Below, one piece after another: positions 45,192 to 57,801 of a stretch of 64,000 nucleotides of DNA. The DNA comes from Ophiura sarsii. Its lineage: Eukaryota; Echinodermata; Ophiuroidea; Amphilepidida; Ophiuridae. Location: assembly GCA_035610835.1 (NCBI GenBank), contig CM069441.1, positions 81,143,848-81,207,847 of the forward strand, given 5' to 3'. The position numbers and the translations under genes were made by a program. How positions within the stretch are numbered: the stretch's first letter is position 1; each line of letters starts with the position of its first letter. Below the pieces are notes generated by a model. The model had not been told where the DNA came from, searched no databases, and was given only the letters and a program-made list of their open reading frames with translations.

Positions 45192-46391
45192 AAGTTTGCA
45201 AAAACCTGACACACGTAGTCACAATAAAGTGGCGATTAAACTTTAGTTAACCGAAATTAAACTGAGCAAAATGCGGTCTGACAAAGACGATGCTGATATA
45301 TTTATTTTTCAAGATCAACTTTGATGATTTGTGACCAAAAATGTACAAAACCGGCACACAGCGCTGCTCAAGAAATATTCGGCTGCTGCTCAGCTGATTG
45401 CGGTGTTGCGAGTATGTCAAATTCCAGAGCATACCGGTCAGGTACTACAAATCAAGATCTAAATGTTCAATTAAATGAGCAAAACAACAAGAAAGAATGA
45501 AGTTCGTGATGATCTTATACCTAGAGATTTCAAAATATGTTACAGTGGATACAAATTATGATATATCATAATTAAATGAGTCATAAATGGAATAAATTTG
45601 TTAATTTAAGGGTCGAATTATTTTGTCAATTAACAACCATGTCAGACACTGCCTGCGTTAAATAATTGGCCGTTTTCTCATGCATCTCAACGCCTACCCA
45701 ATCCTGGCACACCCAAAAAGCAGCGTGTACGAGAGGCTAGTTTCAAAACAGCTGATAAATTTTCCTTTAATTTTGAACTTCGCGCGTTTCATGCAGTCGT
45801 CTGCATGCGAGAGTTCATTCACCCCTATGCCTACCCACATGTAGGGTGAACTGGGGCAAACTGGGGCAAATTAGGACACCTTCGCGTCTGTGGCTCACTG
45901 TATTGAAATAAGGCAAGTGTACGCTATATACTTGATCACAAAATAATTGTTTACAAATAATATATCTTATTACCTCCAGTTTTATATAAAAGGCAAGAGT
46001 TTTCTGCCTACCACTGTATCTGTTAATGAGCTTCTAGGACCAATCATTATTCCACCGGAGGGGGGGGGGGGGGGGGGGGAGAAAACAGGGGGGGGGGGTC
46101 ATACATCAAGAGGGGGGGGGGGGGGTCATACTGTTTTTTATCGTTCAAATCCGGATTCGAACGATAACAAAATCCAACAGCTTGACAAGGGGAATCATGG
46201 AATTATGACAGTCAAATTAGTACAAAGATAACAAATTGTTCGCGCCGGGTACGCGCATAAATATGCCCACAAAATAAAGTTTAGTTTTTTAGAAACTCGC
46301 AATGTATAGGCCTATATGTCAATCATTTTAGTGTAAAAAGCGTCAATTTTCACGCGCTGTGCGCGCATTATGGAGAGTATAGGCCTATACA
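45192..46391. other. Upstream flank of the Speedy gene
   Basis: No TATA box or other core promoter could be assigned. A fragment resembling the GGGGTTAGTTGAAAC family (AACTGGGGCAAACTGGGGCA) lies near 45850. G tracts lie at 46062-46139. No other gene is supported. Confidence 0.4.
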
Positions 46392-46393
46392 TA

Positions 46394-47498
46394 CGAGGGG
46401 CATTCAATAAATACCTGCAACCATTGAAAATCTCTGAACCGTGACACGTGTCAGTAAAATAAACTTATGATACTTAAACTATAATAAGTCTACTCTTTTC
46501 TCACAGAAAATCTCGAACACGTATAGGTCATTTTTATCATACATTTCAGCACTGTGAATACCGTGGTCTCAGGGCACTGGTTAGGGAATTACAATGTTAC
46601 AATGGCGGGATATTTGAAAGACAATTAGTTTATGGCATGCATTAAAGGAACACTAAGAGATGTGTTGGAGGCAGCGCCCTCAATTATGATAAAAACTGAG
46701 ATTAGTTTATTTTTATAATTGTATTACATGTATGAACTTCCACCTATAAGGATTAAGAAAAATCAGCTCTCTTTGTACAAGAAAACGTCGATTCAAAAAA
46801 TGCTGGTCCCGCGGGACCAGCATTTTACGTCCGACAGTATCCCCGTGCAGTACGCGTGATACATAACGCGAACCATATTTACATAGAGGGCGTTTTTCAA
46901 TAAATAGCGATGATATTGTTTTAATCTAGTTTTGCTGTGTTTTTTGTTAGTAGAAACAACAATAATGGCGATTTTTAATGTTCATCTTGAATTCTGAAGT
47001 AAATTTTTAAACATTTAAACTTTTCAACACCACTTAATGTCCCTTTAAGTGCAACATTTAGGAAACTGCATCATTTGTTATTCAAATGGCCACTGCTTCA
47101 TCAATATTGGTGCTACTGTGACAAATGAGGTGTCAAAATACGCAGGGAAAAAAAAATCCGTTTTTTTCCCATATTTCGAATTTATTAAGGGTCTAAGGAA
47201 TTAAACACAGGGTGTCTCGAAAAAAGTGGTTACTATATTTTTGTGCAGTGTTTATATGCGTAACAGTGTTAATATTGGCGCTTGATTTATAATGCTGATT
47301 CTTGGCAATTTTCAGTGCCCAGAGACCATGATGTTTATACTGAAATTACATGATAAAAATGACCCACATGCTTGGATTTTTCCGTGAGAAAGGGGTAAGG
47401 CTTACAGTTTAAGTAGGCCTATCATAAGTTTATTTTATTGACACATGTCACGGTTCAGAGATTTTCAATGGTTGCAGGTATTTATTGAATGCCCCTTG
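46394..47498. mobile_element. Mariner-like MITE, TA-flanked, with ~80-bp ends
   Basis: TA at 46392-46393 and 47499-47500. Ends CGAGGGGCATTCAATAAATA and TATTTATTGAATGCCCCTTG. Arms continue with GAAAATCTCTGAACCGTGAC and weaker inner pairing to the CAGGGCACTG region. Carries a nested family C element and a solitary CAGGGTGTCTCGAAAAA end at 47209. No transposase. A lone end of the same family is at 55777-55799. Confidence 0.85.
46646..47044. mobile_element. TTAA MITE, family C copy 2, nested
   Basis: TTAA on both sides (46642-46645, 47045-47048). Ends AGGAACACTAAGAG and CACTTAATGTCCCT. The centre holds a perfect 28-bp palindrome AAATGCTGGTCCCG and its complement (46798-46825). The partial relative is at 25170. 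Nested in the mariner-like MITE. Confidence 0.8.
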
Positions 47499-47500
47499 TA

Positions 47501-48430
47501 TAGCGATCCGAGCCTGAAATCAGTGCTACGTCACGACCCTTTCCCCCCTTTTGCAGTGGCGTATAGGCCTATCCAAAGGAGTGGGGTGGCCCCCGCTTAT
47601 TCGGAGAAGGGAATTGCATCTACTCGAGGAATTTAATTAAATTTAAAAACCCATTTAAAATCAAAATGTATACCATAGCCAGATTCGATGAAAATCTTTC
47701 ACACACGCAACAGAGAGCTGGTACAAATTCGGTGTATGGAGAATCCCCCCCCCCCCCCCCCCCCCACAATAGAGGGAAATCCTACATACACCACTGCCCA
47801 TTTCCTCCTCCCCATCATTACTTTCAAGCTCCACCCCATTTTGTCCCCCAATTAATAAAAAAATGTTGACTTTTAATATCAACATTTATAACTGAAATTG
47901 GATTGAAATTGGTTTTAATCCTAATTTCAGACCAATTTCAAGTCAAAATTTCCGCAAGATTAACCGCAAAATAACCCCCAATTGTCTTACAAATAAATTA
48001 CTGGTCAAATTAGGAAAGCGCAGTAATTTTTCTCGTTCAACCCAAACGGTATACCTCAATATGGTGTAAAAGTAGCAAATTTTCGAGCGCTATGCCCGCG
48101 TTTGGTCAGTTTAGTTACAGTGCTTTAGTCAGAAAATTAGCAATTTTCGGGGAACCCGTCCAAATCCTGGGCACCACTTGTGTCCTCTATATTGTTCTCA
48201 CTCTTTAGCCACTTGAGAGCGCACTTTTCAGATCAACAGTTATGAATTTTTCAGATCAACAGCAATAATAGTAATTTACTGTATTTGCTGTCTTCAGTAG
48301 ATAGCAATCACTAATAAACAATCCATGCACCTTTTGAAAACAACTTCAGAAAGTATTTCTTCATGCCTATCCTAGTGAAGTTTTAATTGTATGTTTCCAT
48401 TCACCTAAAAGCTTTTGGAGCTAACACTTA
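47501..48430. other. Spacer with C tract
   Basis: A 22-base C tract near 47745 and AT-rich DNA. No gene or complete element. Confidence 0.4.
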
Positions 48431-48432
48431 TA

Positions 48433-48752
48433 CTCCCTTTCATAATCCCTTGGACATAATTCCATCAAATCATGCGTACGTGCGAGTTGCGTACGTATGT
48501 GTGTAGGTTCGCGTAGTAATGCGTAGGTGCGTATGTGCGTAAACCCGGAAGTGCGCACCTGTCCCTTCAAAAGAATAATCGCGCATTCTAATTGGTCAAT
48601 CGTGAAATCGTCACACGCCGTGATCGCCGGCGCGTGAACTTGTTCATGTTTATCGCGCCTGTCAAGCATTTTGACGCCGCGCCTCGAAAACAACAACAAA
48701 ATACGCTCGCGTGAAATAACGTGAATTATGTCCAAGGGATTATGAAAGGGAG
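48433..48752. mobile_element. TA-flanked MITE with 30-bp perfect ends and GC-rich core
   Basis: CTCCCTTTCATAATCCCTTG plus GACATAATTC is exactly inverted at the right end (48723-48752). The flank is TA. The core is unusually rich in GCGTACG-type words and the only long open frame in it is a by-product. Confidence 0.85.
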
Positions 48753-48754
48753 TA

Positions 48755-49680
48755 TAGACCAATGAGATCAAATTCAAATTTAAATGAGTCCAATAAATGT
48801 TGAAACAAGGCGTACAGAAAACATCCTGTTATGCAGGTGGGCAGACCTCTTAAGTCAGGTTTGTAGTCAGAAGTTTGGTTGTTGTTGCTGTTTTTGAACA
48901 TTTTCAACAATTCTGGGTGGTTTTTTTGTTGGGGGGGGGGGGGGGGACCAACAAATCAGCATCATGGGTCATTCCGACCGTAAAACTGTATATCAGGGTT
49001 TCCTTTTCCTATAAGGTTTACCACATTTCAATATTTATTGGGCTCCAAAATGTAATCAAAGAATTCTCAACACAGCAAAGAAAAACATCAGTCAAATAGT
49101 TTAACTTCATTAAATGTGCTTTATTCATAATAATATATAATATATGATATAATATTTTAAGTGCTGTTGAGGTTGTGTGAATTATGTTGTAAATGTAAAA
49201 ACAACAATATCTGGTATGTGATTTCTACATTGGAGGTAACATATTATTTCAGTATTAAGCACTGCTTTGATAGAAGGCCTTGTTCCGAATACATAATACA
49301 CAAGGATTTACAATATAAATGACAAATTACATTTACACAAATATGGCCAAAAAGTTAAATTTTGACACGAAGTATTGATTCAGAGATATGCATTGAAAAG
49401 TATATTGCAATAGACCCTGACATATAAACTATAGATGGAACATATACACTTGGTATTTTTACATTATTTCTAAAATGTGCATAATGCAGACCAAAATTGT
49501 AGCAAGAACGCGATAATTCTGCAACCAAAAGGGAGTAATTCTGTTATACCCTTCACAGGGGTATTCATAGTGCGTGATTTTTAAGAACGACGCATACTAC
49601 CGATGTTGGTGTGAAGGTTATAACAGAATTATGCCACCAAAAGAAAAAATTTTCACTCTAAAATACAGTCATCAAAAAAG
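48755..49680. other. AT-rich spacer
   Basis: An 18-base G tract near 48930 and AT-rich DNA. At 49545-49610 a block (CTGTTATACCCTTCACAG, TTAAGAACGACGCATA) is the inverse of 25530-25585, so an interspersed repeat is shared. No gene. Confidence 0.45.
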
Positions 49681-49689
49681 GTTACTGAC

Positions 49690-50022
49690 CCGGTAATAAA
49701 ATGTGCTGATAACTCAACCCTGGGCGTATAACTCTTACATAAACATATTAAATTATGAAGTTATTGAGAAATGTCTCCCTTTAATTGGACATATTGCACG
49801 CTAATGTAAGGTCAAGTACGATTTTAATTTTCACATTTTTCTTTTCAACACGGGGAGAGTATGATAGGTAAAGTGTGTGAACCGTATAATCAACCATTCT
49901 TAGTGTGCAATATCTCAAACTATTAGAGGAGAAATTTCTCAACAACTTTATAATTTAATATGTTTATGTAGGAGTTATACTCTTCTTAGTGTTATCAGCA
50001 TATTGATTACCCAGTCAGTTAC
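49690..50022. mobile_element. Foldback repeat with ~120-bp arms
   Basis: GTGCTGATAACTC, ACATAAACATATTAAATTAT and TTGAGAAAT in the left arm recur inverted in the right arm (ATAATTTAATATGTTTATGT). One arm alone is present at 25320-25440. Ends and target duplication not defined. Confidence 0.7.
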
Positions 50023-50142
50023 TTATATTGATGGCTGTATAATGTCCAACATTGAAACTAAATTAAAATAAAAATAACTAAAATTAGCCTGTTGTTTTCC
50101 AAAATTATCTTTTGGATTAAGTTAATAATGTTTCGGATACAC

Positions 50143-51501
50143 AATTGAGGACCCTAGATCTAAAAGGGGGTTAAGGGCAGTGTCAACCCGGCACTTGTTT
50201 CAAAAATTGAATTTCATATTTCTCTATTATTTTATACTTTTATATGTATTCTATCATTACCATCATAGGTCACTAATCGCAAACGATTATTTCCCGTTCT
50301 TTTGGGTGATTTTAAATTGTTGTTTTGGTAAGTTTGAGTTAGAAAAGGCGCATGGTTATTTGGCGGGAATTCAAGCGGAGTTCCGCGCTTTTCAAATGCT
50401 GCGACAGCTGTTCTATCATTGCGTCGCGCGCTGAAACTTCCCGTGCGTAGTACTATAGACGCGCCGCTTAATATCCGCGACGTAGACGCGAAAAACAAAA
50501 GAGCGCAAAACAATGTCTAAAAATGTAAACAAAGGCCAATCTTACGATCATTTAAATTTCAGTTTTCTTCCAATTTCTTCACATTGTGACAATATAAATT
50601 GAATTTGATAGTTTATTTTGATTGTTCATAATAGTATACCTGCGTTTTAGGTCACACGCCCGTGTATTCCGTGAATATTTAGCTTTAATTGGTGGAAAAT
50701 GTCAATATTTTTACTAAATCGACGTTTTCTAGAAGTTCAAATTTGAAGGAATTTTACGAATTTTCAGACAACATAACTAACAATATATCAAACTATCAGG
50801 TAAGCTTTTACTACCATTGTGTAGAGGACTTTCAGCGCTAGGAGGCAAATTTTTATTTTTTCGATTATGGATTTTAAACTCGAGATATGCATCCATTTCT
50901 AGCGAAATGTATGCAAAAAAACACGACTTTTACACTTTTCCGATGTTTTTAGCAATATTTCCAAAACCAAGCCTTATTTTGGTAAAAGAAAAAATTGCCT
51001 CCTAGACAAAATTGTCTTGTTTACAAAAATGTATATTAGAACAAATTACCAATTTTTATTTTTTAGTTATGCTGTCTGAAAAATGTGGGGTAAAAAAATC
51101 TCTTTTTGGTTCATTTCTCAAAATTTAGTTGATTTGGTATCACATTGATATCACCATCGGATTCCTTATCAAATTTACTTTCTAAAAATGTATACTTTTA
51201 TGTACTTTTATTCAATATTCTCAAACTTAGAAGCAAAAGTCGATCATCAAAATATTAGGGTTGACACTTCCCTTAAGTCACATTGAGGAAAATTGCAAAA
51301 ACTGGGTTTCATTGTGTCCATGTGTGGACTTGACCCACTCGGGTTTTACCTCCCATGGACTCTTACACAGCTTTACCGCATGACTTAACTTTAACATTTG
51401 AACAGAGGGTGCAGAGATCCTCCTTGTAGCAGAAAACTGATACTAACTACAATTTCACAAGATTGTGACTTAACCCCCTTTTAGATCTAGGGTCCTCAAT
51501 T
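50143..51501. mobile_element. MITE split by a TTAA element
   Basis: Outer ends AATTGAGGACCCTAGATCTA and its inverse TAGATCTAGGGTCCTCAATT. Removing 50175-51276 restores a left arm AAAAGGGGGTTAAGTCACA that matches the right arm TGTGACTTAACCCCCTTTT. The host is about 250 bases. Confidence 0.85.
50175..51272. mobile_element. TTAA element, family D copy 2, nested
   Basis: TTAA at 50171-50174 and 51273-51276. Ends GGGCAGTGTCAACCC and GGGTTGACACTTCCC. Relative of 39081-40919. Inner DNA near 50730-50790 resembles 37555-37625 (TCTAGAAGTTCAA, GAAGGAATTTTAC). No transposase. Confidence 0.85.
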
Positions 51502-51657
51502 ACTGACCCTCATGGTACACCGTACAGGGGTGTGCAGGGGTGGGTGTGTTTGGTGGTTTTTTTTAAAAACTATTGTCATCTTTTCAGGGTAAGGACCAAG
51601 TGGGTGGGGGTGTCACTCAGTACACAAATGACCTTGAAGGAACATAACACAAACATA

Positions 51658-52335
51658 CAGGGTGAGTCAAAAAGAAGTTGTACGGATTTGAATATTTTTT
51701 CCTGAGAAAGAAATAGAAAATTGACCTAAAACGCAAGCGATATTTTGATGAGAATATTCTTCCGATTATCTGAAGAAAAAAAAGAATGAATGAAATCGAT
51801 CATTCCTATCCAGAGTTATAGCTATTTTACTGAAGAACACATTTCCGTAGCTTTCCACTGATACGTAAAACAGAACAAAGTAAAGAAAATGTTTAAAACT
51901 CATCATTATCATATAAGGAAGTAATTGTTTTATTCCTCATAATGCAAAATCATAGAATCCGTCAAAAGAGAAGGTTTAAGTCTTATTGTAGACACTGATT
52001 ATTTATTTTAGGCACACCATTCCCACCTGTGTTTGAGACTCCAGAGCTGTAATCTTATTTGAATAAGAATGACTGTGTGTACATTTTGCTGCCCACTTTA
52101 GAATGGGTAGATATCAAGAGAATTAAGCGTTCCGTGGACAGATAAAAAAGGTGTTCTTTTATTAAAACAGACATAGCTCCTGATATCATATAATTGATCG
52201 ATTTCAATGATTTCTTTTGTCATATGAGCGGGATAAGTTGCTCTTTGAATACGTGTCTCATCGGTTTGTCAAATTTGTTTGCTCTATTTTTAAACAAATA
52301 TTCATTCCCGTACAACTTCTTTTTGACTCACCCTG
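51658..52335. mobile_element. TA-flanked foldback MITE, CAGGGTGAGTCAAAAAG family copy 2
   Basis: TA on both sides. Ends CAGGGTGAGTCAAAAAGAAG and its inverse. The right arm is very close to the right arm of 26653-27314 (GTTCCGTGGACAG, ATTGATCGATTTCAATGAT). The left arm has diverged. Confidence 0.85.
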
Positions 52336-52717
52336 TAGGTTGCATAGTTTCAAAATTTGCCCATTGATTTATCAACAATTAGCCTAACTAATATTTCCCT
52401 AGACATACTAGATCAATTGATAAATCCTAAAAACACAGGAAATTTGGCAAAATCTTAGCACACATATGCGTTACGTCATGGTTACGTCGATCTTAAAATG
52501 GTTTATGGTATATAAATGGGTCTCAATCAAGGATTCTGAAATTTCATTCAAATTAGAGTTTCATTGTTGAAAGATTTTGTATGTGGAATGCGACAATGGC
52601 TACTGCAAAACGAAATACCAAGTTTCTACGTCACAAAAATACAAACGTCAAAAGTCACAAAATACAAAAGTAAAAATGTCAATTTCTAACATTTAATCTA
52701 CATGATCATTTATATAT

Positions 52718-52757
52718 ACTAGCGGGACGCCCGTTCTTCGAACGGGCTCCCGCTAGT
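52718..52757. mobile_element. Helentron/Helitron2-type terminal hairpin
   Basis: ACTAGCGGGACGCCCGTT and AACGGGCTCCCGCTAGT pair into a GC-rich stem of about 18 bp with a one-base bulge and a CTTCG loop, preceded by TATATAT. Short GC-rich hairpins of this kind mark Helentron-type rolling-circle elements. The element may extend rightward to about 53690, where AAACTGAGAGAGCC and ACACCATAAGACAAATTATA resemble the opposite-end region. The far boundary is a guess. Confidence 0.5.
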
Positions 52758-53029
52758 AAGTAACGCCTATCAGACAGAACCCCGGTGAAATAACACAGAA
52801 GTAGCTATACGAAAATTTGTCTCGAAATTGGTAAGAATACATATAATGCATAGGCCTATTTCCTTACCTGAAATTGACGCCCCCGCACCGTGGTTATCTC
52901 AACACCCAAGGCCTATAAACCTTAACCATCTCCCCAAGCTGTATCCCCTGGTTTATACTTTTAACCACACTATTTCCTTCCACTTCGTGACTCTCCCTGT
53001 TAGTGTTACGCACTTTAGTATCACATTTC

Positions 53030-53330
53030 TTCATTAACTCCCTGCCTCCCAAACCTCATAACTTCGTGGCCTCCCCTCGCCCGCCCGCCCCGTACTGTGC
53101 GATCTAAACCTTCAAGGCCTAAATTAACCAACTCCCGTAGCGTCCTTCAGTAACCCCTTGCCTCCCAAACCTCATTACTTCATGGCCTCCCCTCGCCCCC
53201 GCCCCCCCCCCCCCCTCCCCGGGGCCTTCCCCTGCATGCCGTCTCTTGCCCGCCGTTCCCGCCCCGCCCCTACCGCCCGCCTTGTGCTTATCAACATTCA
53301 AGGCCTAAATTAACTAACTCCCGTAGCGCA
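53030..53330. repeat. C-rich direct duplication
   Basis: TGCCTCCCAAACCTCAT and GGCCTCCCCTCGCC occur at 53042 and 53158. TTCAAGGCCTAAATTAAC and AACTCCCGTAGCG occur at 53111 and 53297. Strong C bias on plus. Lies in the possible Helentron-like element. Confidence 0.65.
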
Positions 53331-54150
53331 GCGTATTTCTCCAATATTTGCCCGCTCGCGTGTGTAGGGGTGCGTGGGTGTAGTGCGTGTGAGCGTTTAT
53401 TTTGCACGGCGCACAACGACGCGTTATGTGTTAGGCGCCGAATGCATGGTTGCAATACGCATGAAGATAAACAAAACAAACCCGGCCCGTATCCATGGAT
53501 TTTCATGGTTTTTTACTCATATCTCGGTCAATTCTGTACGGTTTTCAGCCATTTATAGCTTATAACACTCACATTATAATCATCTTTTATCAGTGCAACA
53601 TTCACGGCGTTTAGTTACAAACTGAGAGAGCCTTTTATGGATACATACATACTCACACCATAAGACAAATTATAGTATGATTATGCCTATAAGGTGACAA
53701 AAATGTAAACCCTATACCAGTCTGCCTTTTTTATCTTCAAAATTTAAAAAAAACCCACAAAAATCTAATAAACTTTTGCCATTTCTTCCCAAAATGAGGT
53801 CGGTAATCATTTGTACACAAACAGTTTCCCCCTATTTTTCAAAAAACTGGGTCAGTCTGGGCCGTTGGCAAGCTATGACTGTATAGAACAGCCCCCCCCC
53901 CCCATCCTCACAGTCACATTATGGTAAAATAACCAATACATTAAATTGGTTGAACTCAAAATAATAGTTTTTTACAAGTGCAGCAATTGGGTTGGGATTA
54001 TATAAGTTGACAGAATATGAGATCATACATAATATTTCTTTGTAAAATAAAACTGGCATCATTTAATTCTTAAATGGAGTTTTACAGGTAATATAGTATA
54101 CGTAATAGGTATATATTAAAAGTACTGTAAATGTACCCAATATATACAAT

Positions 54151-54762
54151 ATAAAATTGGTTAAAACACCAATACTTATTTTCTTACATGTGTAGTCCGT
54201 TAAAACGGTGGTGTTAAAAACATAAATGATTATCTCTTTTTGAATTAAATAAACCGTACAAAAAGATCTACTTTTGATATTTAAAGTAAGTACACTTGGG
54301 ACACTACTTAATCAGTTATTTGGCGGGAAATTTGAATTATTTGTATGAAACATGTGATAAGAAGATTGCATAACATGACACCAGAAGCAGGTAAATCCCA
54401 TTTTTTTTCACGTAAGTATGATAAAAAGAAAATAACTTAAATCCCTGTGTAATTTGATAAAATTGGTTAAAACACCAATACTTATTTTCTTACATGTGTA
54501 GTCCGTTAAAACGGTGGTGTTAAAAACATAAATGATTATCTCTTTTTGAATTAAATAAACCGTACAAAAAGATCTACTTTTGATATTCAAAGTAAGTACA
54601 CTTGGGACACTACTTAATCAGTTATTTGGCGGGAAATTTGAATTATTTGTATGAAACATGTGATAAGAAGATTGCATAACATGACACCAGAAGCAGGTAA
54701 ATCCCATTTTTTTTCACGTAAGTATGATAAAAAGAAAATAACTTAAATCCCTGTGTAATTTG
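54151..54762. repeat. Near-identical 306-bp tandem duplication
   Basis: 54151-54456 and 54457-54762 differ by about one base (GATATTTAAAG versus GATATTCAAAG). No coding content. Either a very recent duplication or an assembly artefact. Confidence 0.92.
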
Positions 54763-54764
54763 AT

Positions 54765-57269
54765 GTATGTAGTATATGAGTAAAAAGTAAGGAGAGGCAA
54801 TCGAATAAAAAGTATACAAATATCAGTATTTCAAATAGCCAATTTTCATTGAAAAATGCCCAGTCAGCGAATCACTAATATTGCGGAAAATCAAACAATT
54901 TATGAAAAATCCAAGCAATTAACCAGTTTGGGAGATTCCATATGATAGTTAACTAATTTTCTGAACTTATTCGCATGAAACCTGCAGAAAATGTGCGCAT
55001 GCGCAGACGGCAGATCATTTTGAACAGGGCCACAAATGGCTAAAATCAAGAAATTTACCAGATAAAAGCTTACTGTGCCTTCAAATTCTAATCAGAAATA
55101 ATTAAAAATGCTTAAATCAATGTGTTTAAATATTGTGATAGTCAAAATAAAGATATACATGAATGTATCAATCAAAGATGGCTGCCACAACCTCTCTTAT
55201 TACTGTTATCTTTAGAGCTACTATATATGTATTGTTAAAGTAATCGTCACATAATTTCAATGGTTTGAGGAAATTTTATGAACAGCTCCTTCTGAAATCC
55301 CCACTATTATTGCTTTACATCCCACACAAATTTACTAAATTATAATCCCTCCATTGTTCTTTATCCTTTGTTGTTTTCAAAGGTATATTATTGCGGATTT
55401 TGCTAAATAAAAGCGCATTTGAGATGGTCCCTTCTTATTTGCGTTAAGGAATTCAGGTCTAAAAAATAATGTCAAGCGGAGATAAGTGTGTGTTCTAACT
55501 ATGTGCCAAGTGTTATCTGTTTTTATGCTTGCATTGCCGAGATATACGCAAATGTATCGATCAACCTATTTTCAACATATTACATATCCAGCCAAATAAT
55601 TGACAGATTTCAGTCAGTGTCTGAAACCTATTGTGTTTATGTTAATGACATTACATAACCAAAGGTATCTAACATTCCAAAAGTGTATTGTTTGAAAGAC
55701 ATAGGTTCATACTTTGTATTGATCACATTATCCCTCAATAGAATCACTCATGCATCCCATACCATGATCACTTTCATTATTTACTGAATGCCCCTCGTAC
55801 TTGGTGCAGTATACTGTGCCAAGTAGCCTTGACTCTCGTGATGTACTGGAAAATCCCAAGTCCAGTGTGCCCGAGGTCCCTTGTTCAAATCCGGTGGGGG
55901 TGTCGCGGCGATATTTTGGGTCACTTTTCACCTTGTGGACAAATTGTCTGAAAAAAGTGGGGTGGGGGGGGGGGGGGGGTTAGAGTTAGGGTTAAAATCC
56001 TACCACCTCACTGCAAATCTTGTTGGTCAAAGTTTGCCCTATGTTTGTTCAAATATCAACAGTCTAAATTATTGGGCAACCTTTACCTAGATGTATATAC
56101 ATCCCAGCCTAAGAAATGGCTAACGTTATCCAAAACATTATCCCCTTTGGAAAAGATGCCTCGGGGGTTAGAGTTAAGGAGTGTAAAGGGGAGTAAAGGG
56201 GTCAAAAATCAACCAATTTCAAGAAAAAGGGTATTTTTTCAAAATCCTCTCGATATCTGACTCGTTTAGGGGGGTCAAATTTGGGACAAAAACATGCAAA
56301 ACCTCATTTTATGGTGAATTTTGTTTTCTGAGGAAACATATCAAATCCTAGGCACTCCAATTCATGCATCGTTTATGCATCATGAATACCGAATCAAAAT
56401 GTCTATGGAGCGGTCTCGTAAAAACATGTTTTTTTTTAACCTTTTGGACCTAGAATTAAAAATATAAAATTGATCATCTATGCAAACGAGCTCATGTAAG
56501 AAGAAGTCATACTCTATCTAATAGTGCTTTAAAAAACCTTCTCCGATACATACAACCTACGTGGATTTTCAACTGAATAACCCAGCTTTTGCCTAAATCT
56601 GGTCAAATCTCTGCGGAGCACGGGCCGTTTCAGACTAAAGTGTATTTTCAGATGGCTATATTTATGGTATGAGCGCCCCTTTTAGTTATGGAAAGTAAGT
56701 CATTGAGCCTCGACATCTAAGCTTTCATATGAAGCTAAAATGATTGAGATCGGACAATGGAAAGGCCCGTGGATTTGCACTTTAAAAAAAATGACCAATC
56801 AATGATTTTGTTTTAGTCAGAATCAAAAAACATTTCATTATAGCAATAGGGAGGGCGGGCTATTGAAACATAACAATCGGGGTTTCTTTTTCTCTTTATT
56901 TTAATTACTGCATTCACAGTAGACAGGAGGCATCGGTCGAAAACACTCATGCCACTGTTTCAAAAGTGTATGTCTAAATAAATAAATAAACAAACAAATA
57001 AAGTTTTACGTATTTATTGTTGATACGGCGGTAGTGGTCCCCCATGTAGAATAATGGTACAGTTCAAACTTGCCACACAGGTTTCGTAGCGGTGTTTGTT
57101 TAAGGTTATCAATTAATCAATAGAGTATTGCAGTGTATTGACTGTGCGTAAAGGCTAGTTTTAATAGGAGCGCTTTAGCACCAAAAGGATTTGATATGTA
57201 CGCATTTAGGAGATGTCTGAAAATACCTTGAGTCACACATGCTTACAGCTTCATACTCTAGGAAACATT
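54765..57269. other. Long spacer without recognised genes
   Basis: Contains a lone mariner end (TTTACTGAATGCCCCTCGTA at 55777), a weak tRNA-like B box (55881) and a G tract at 55965. Open frames lack protein character. Confidence 0.4.
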
Positions 57270-57273
57270 TTAA

Positions 57274-57801
57274 AGGCATATTATGTGATCTTTTCCACGG
57301 GATGCCCTCTATCTGTAATTTTATTCCTAGAAATGCAATTTTTTTTTGTCAAATTACATTTATAACCATAAAACTAAATATCTTGTAAGTTACAGAGCAA
57401 TACGTTTCCTAATTACTTCAAAATCAGATTTTAAATAAGTTGTCCTGGTACCAGGACAGTTTATTTTCTGAGTGGTTTTTTCGTTCGTATTATAGAATTC
57501 CATGGTTTCACACCGTTTTAATGCTGTTACAGTGTTCCCTATTACAACCGTAACTGTACACAAGAATGCTTTATGAAGAAAATCAAACAGATTTGTTGAA
57601 AAAATCCTTAAATTGGAAGCAGATTTCCATTATGAGTTAGTAATGTGATGGTTTGCTTTTTTGTGATGGTTTTTTTAACGGAAAATACAGTCAAAATAGA
57701 TTCATGCGTTCAAGAAAGTATTTCCTGATCGTCTAAGTTCATTGTAAGAAAGAAAAGAAAATGGGTAAAAATTTGAAGAAAAAAACCCACATAATATTGC
57801 T
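57274..57801. mobile_element. TTAA foldback MITE, family A copy 3 (diverged)
   Basis: TTAA at 57270-57273 and 57802-57805. Left end AGGCATATTATGTGATC and right end CCACATAATATTGC. The left arm has GTTACAGAGCAATACG and CTTCAAAATCA as in copies 1 and 2. A GTCCTGGTACCAGGAC palindrome lies near 57449. Confidence 0.7.

Noticed and set aside
48421..48777. 118-codon minus-strand frame
   Set aside because: It spans a MITE including both terminal repeats; composition reflects the GCGTACG-rich core.
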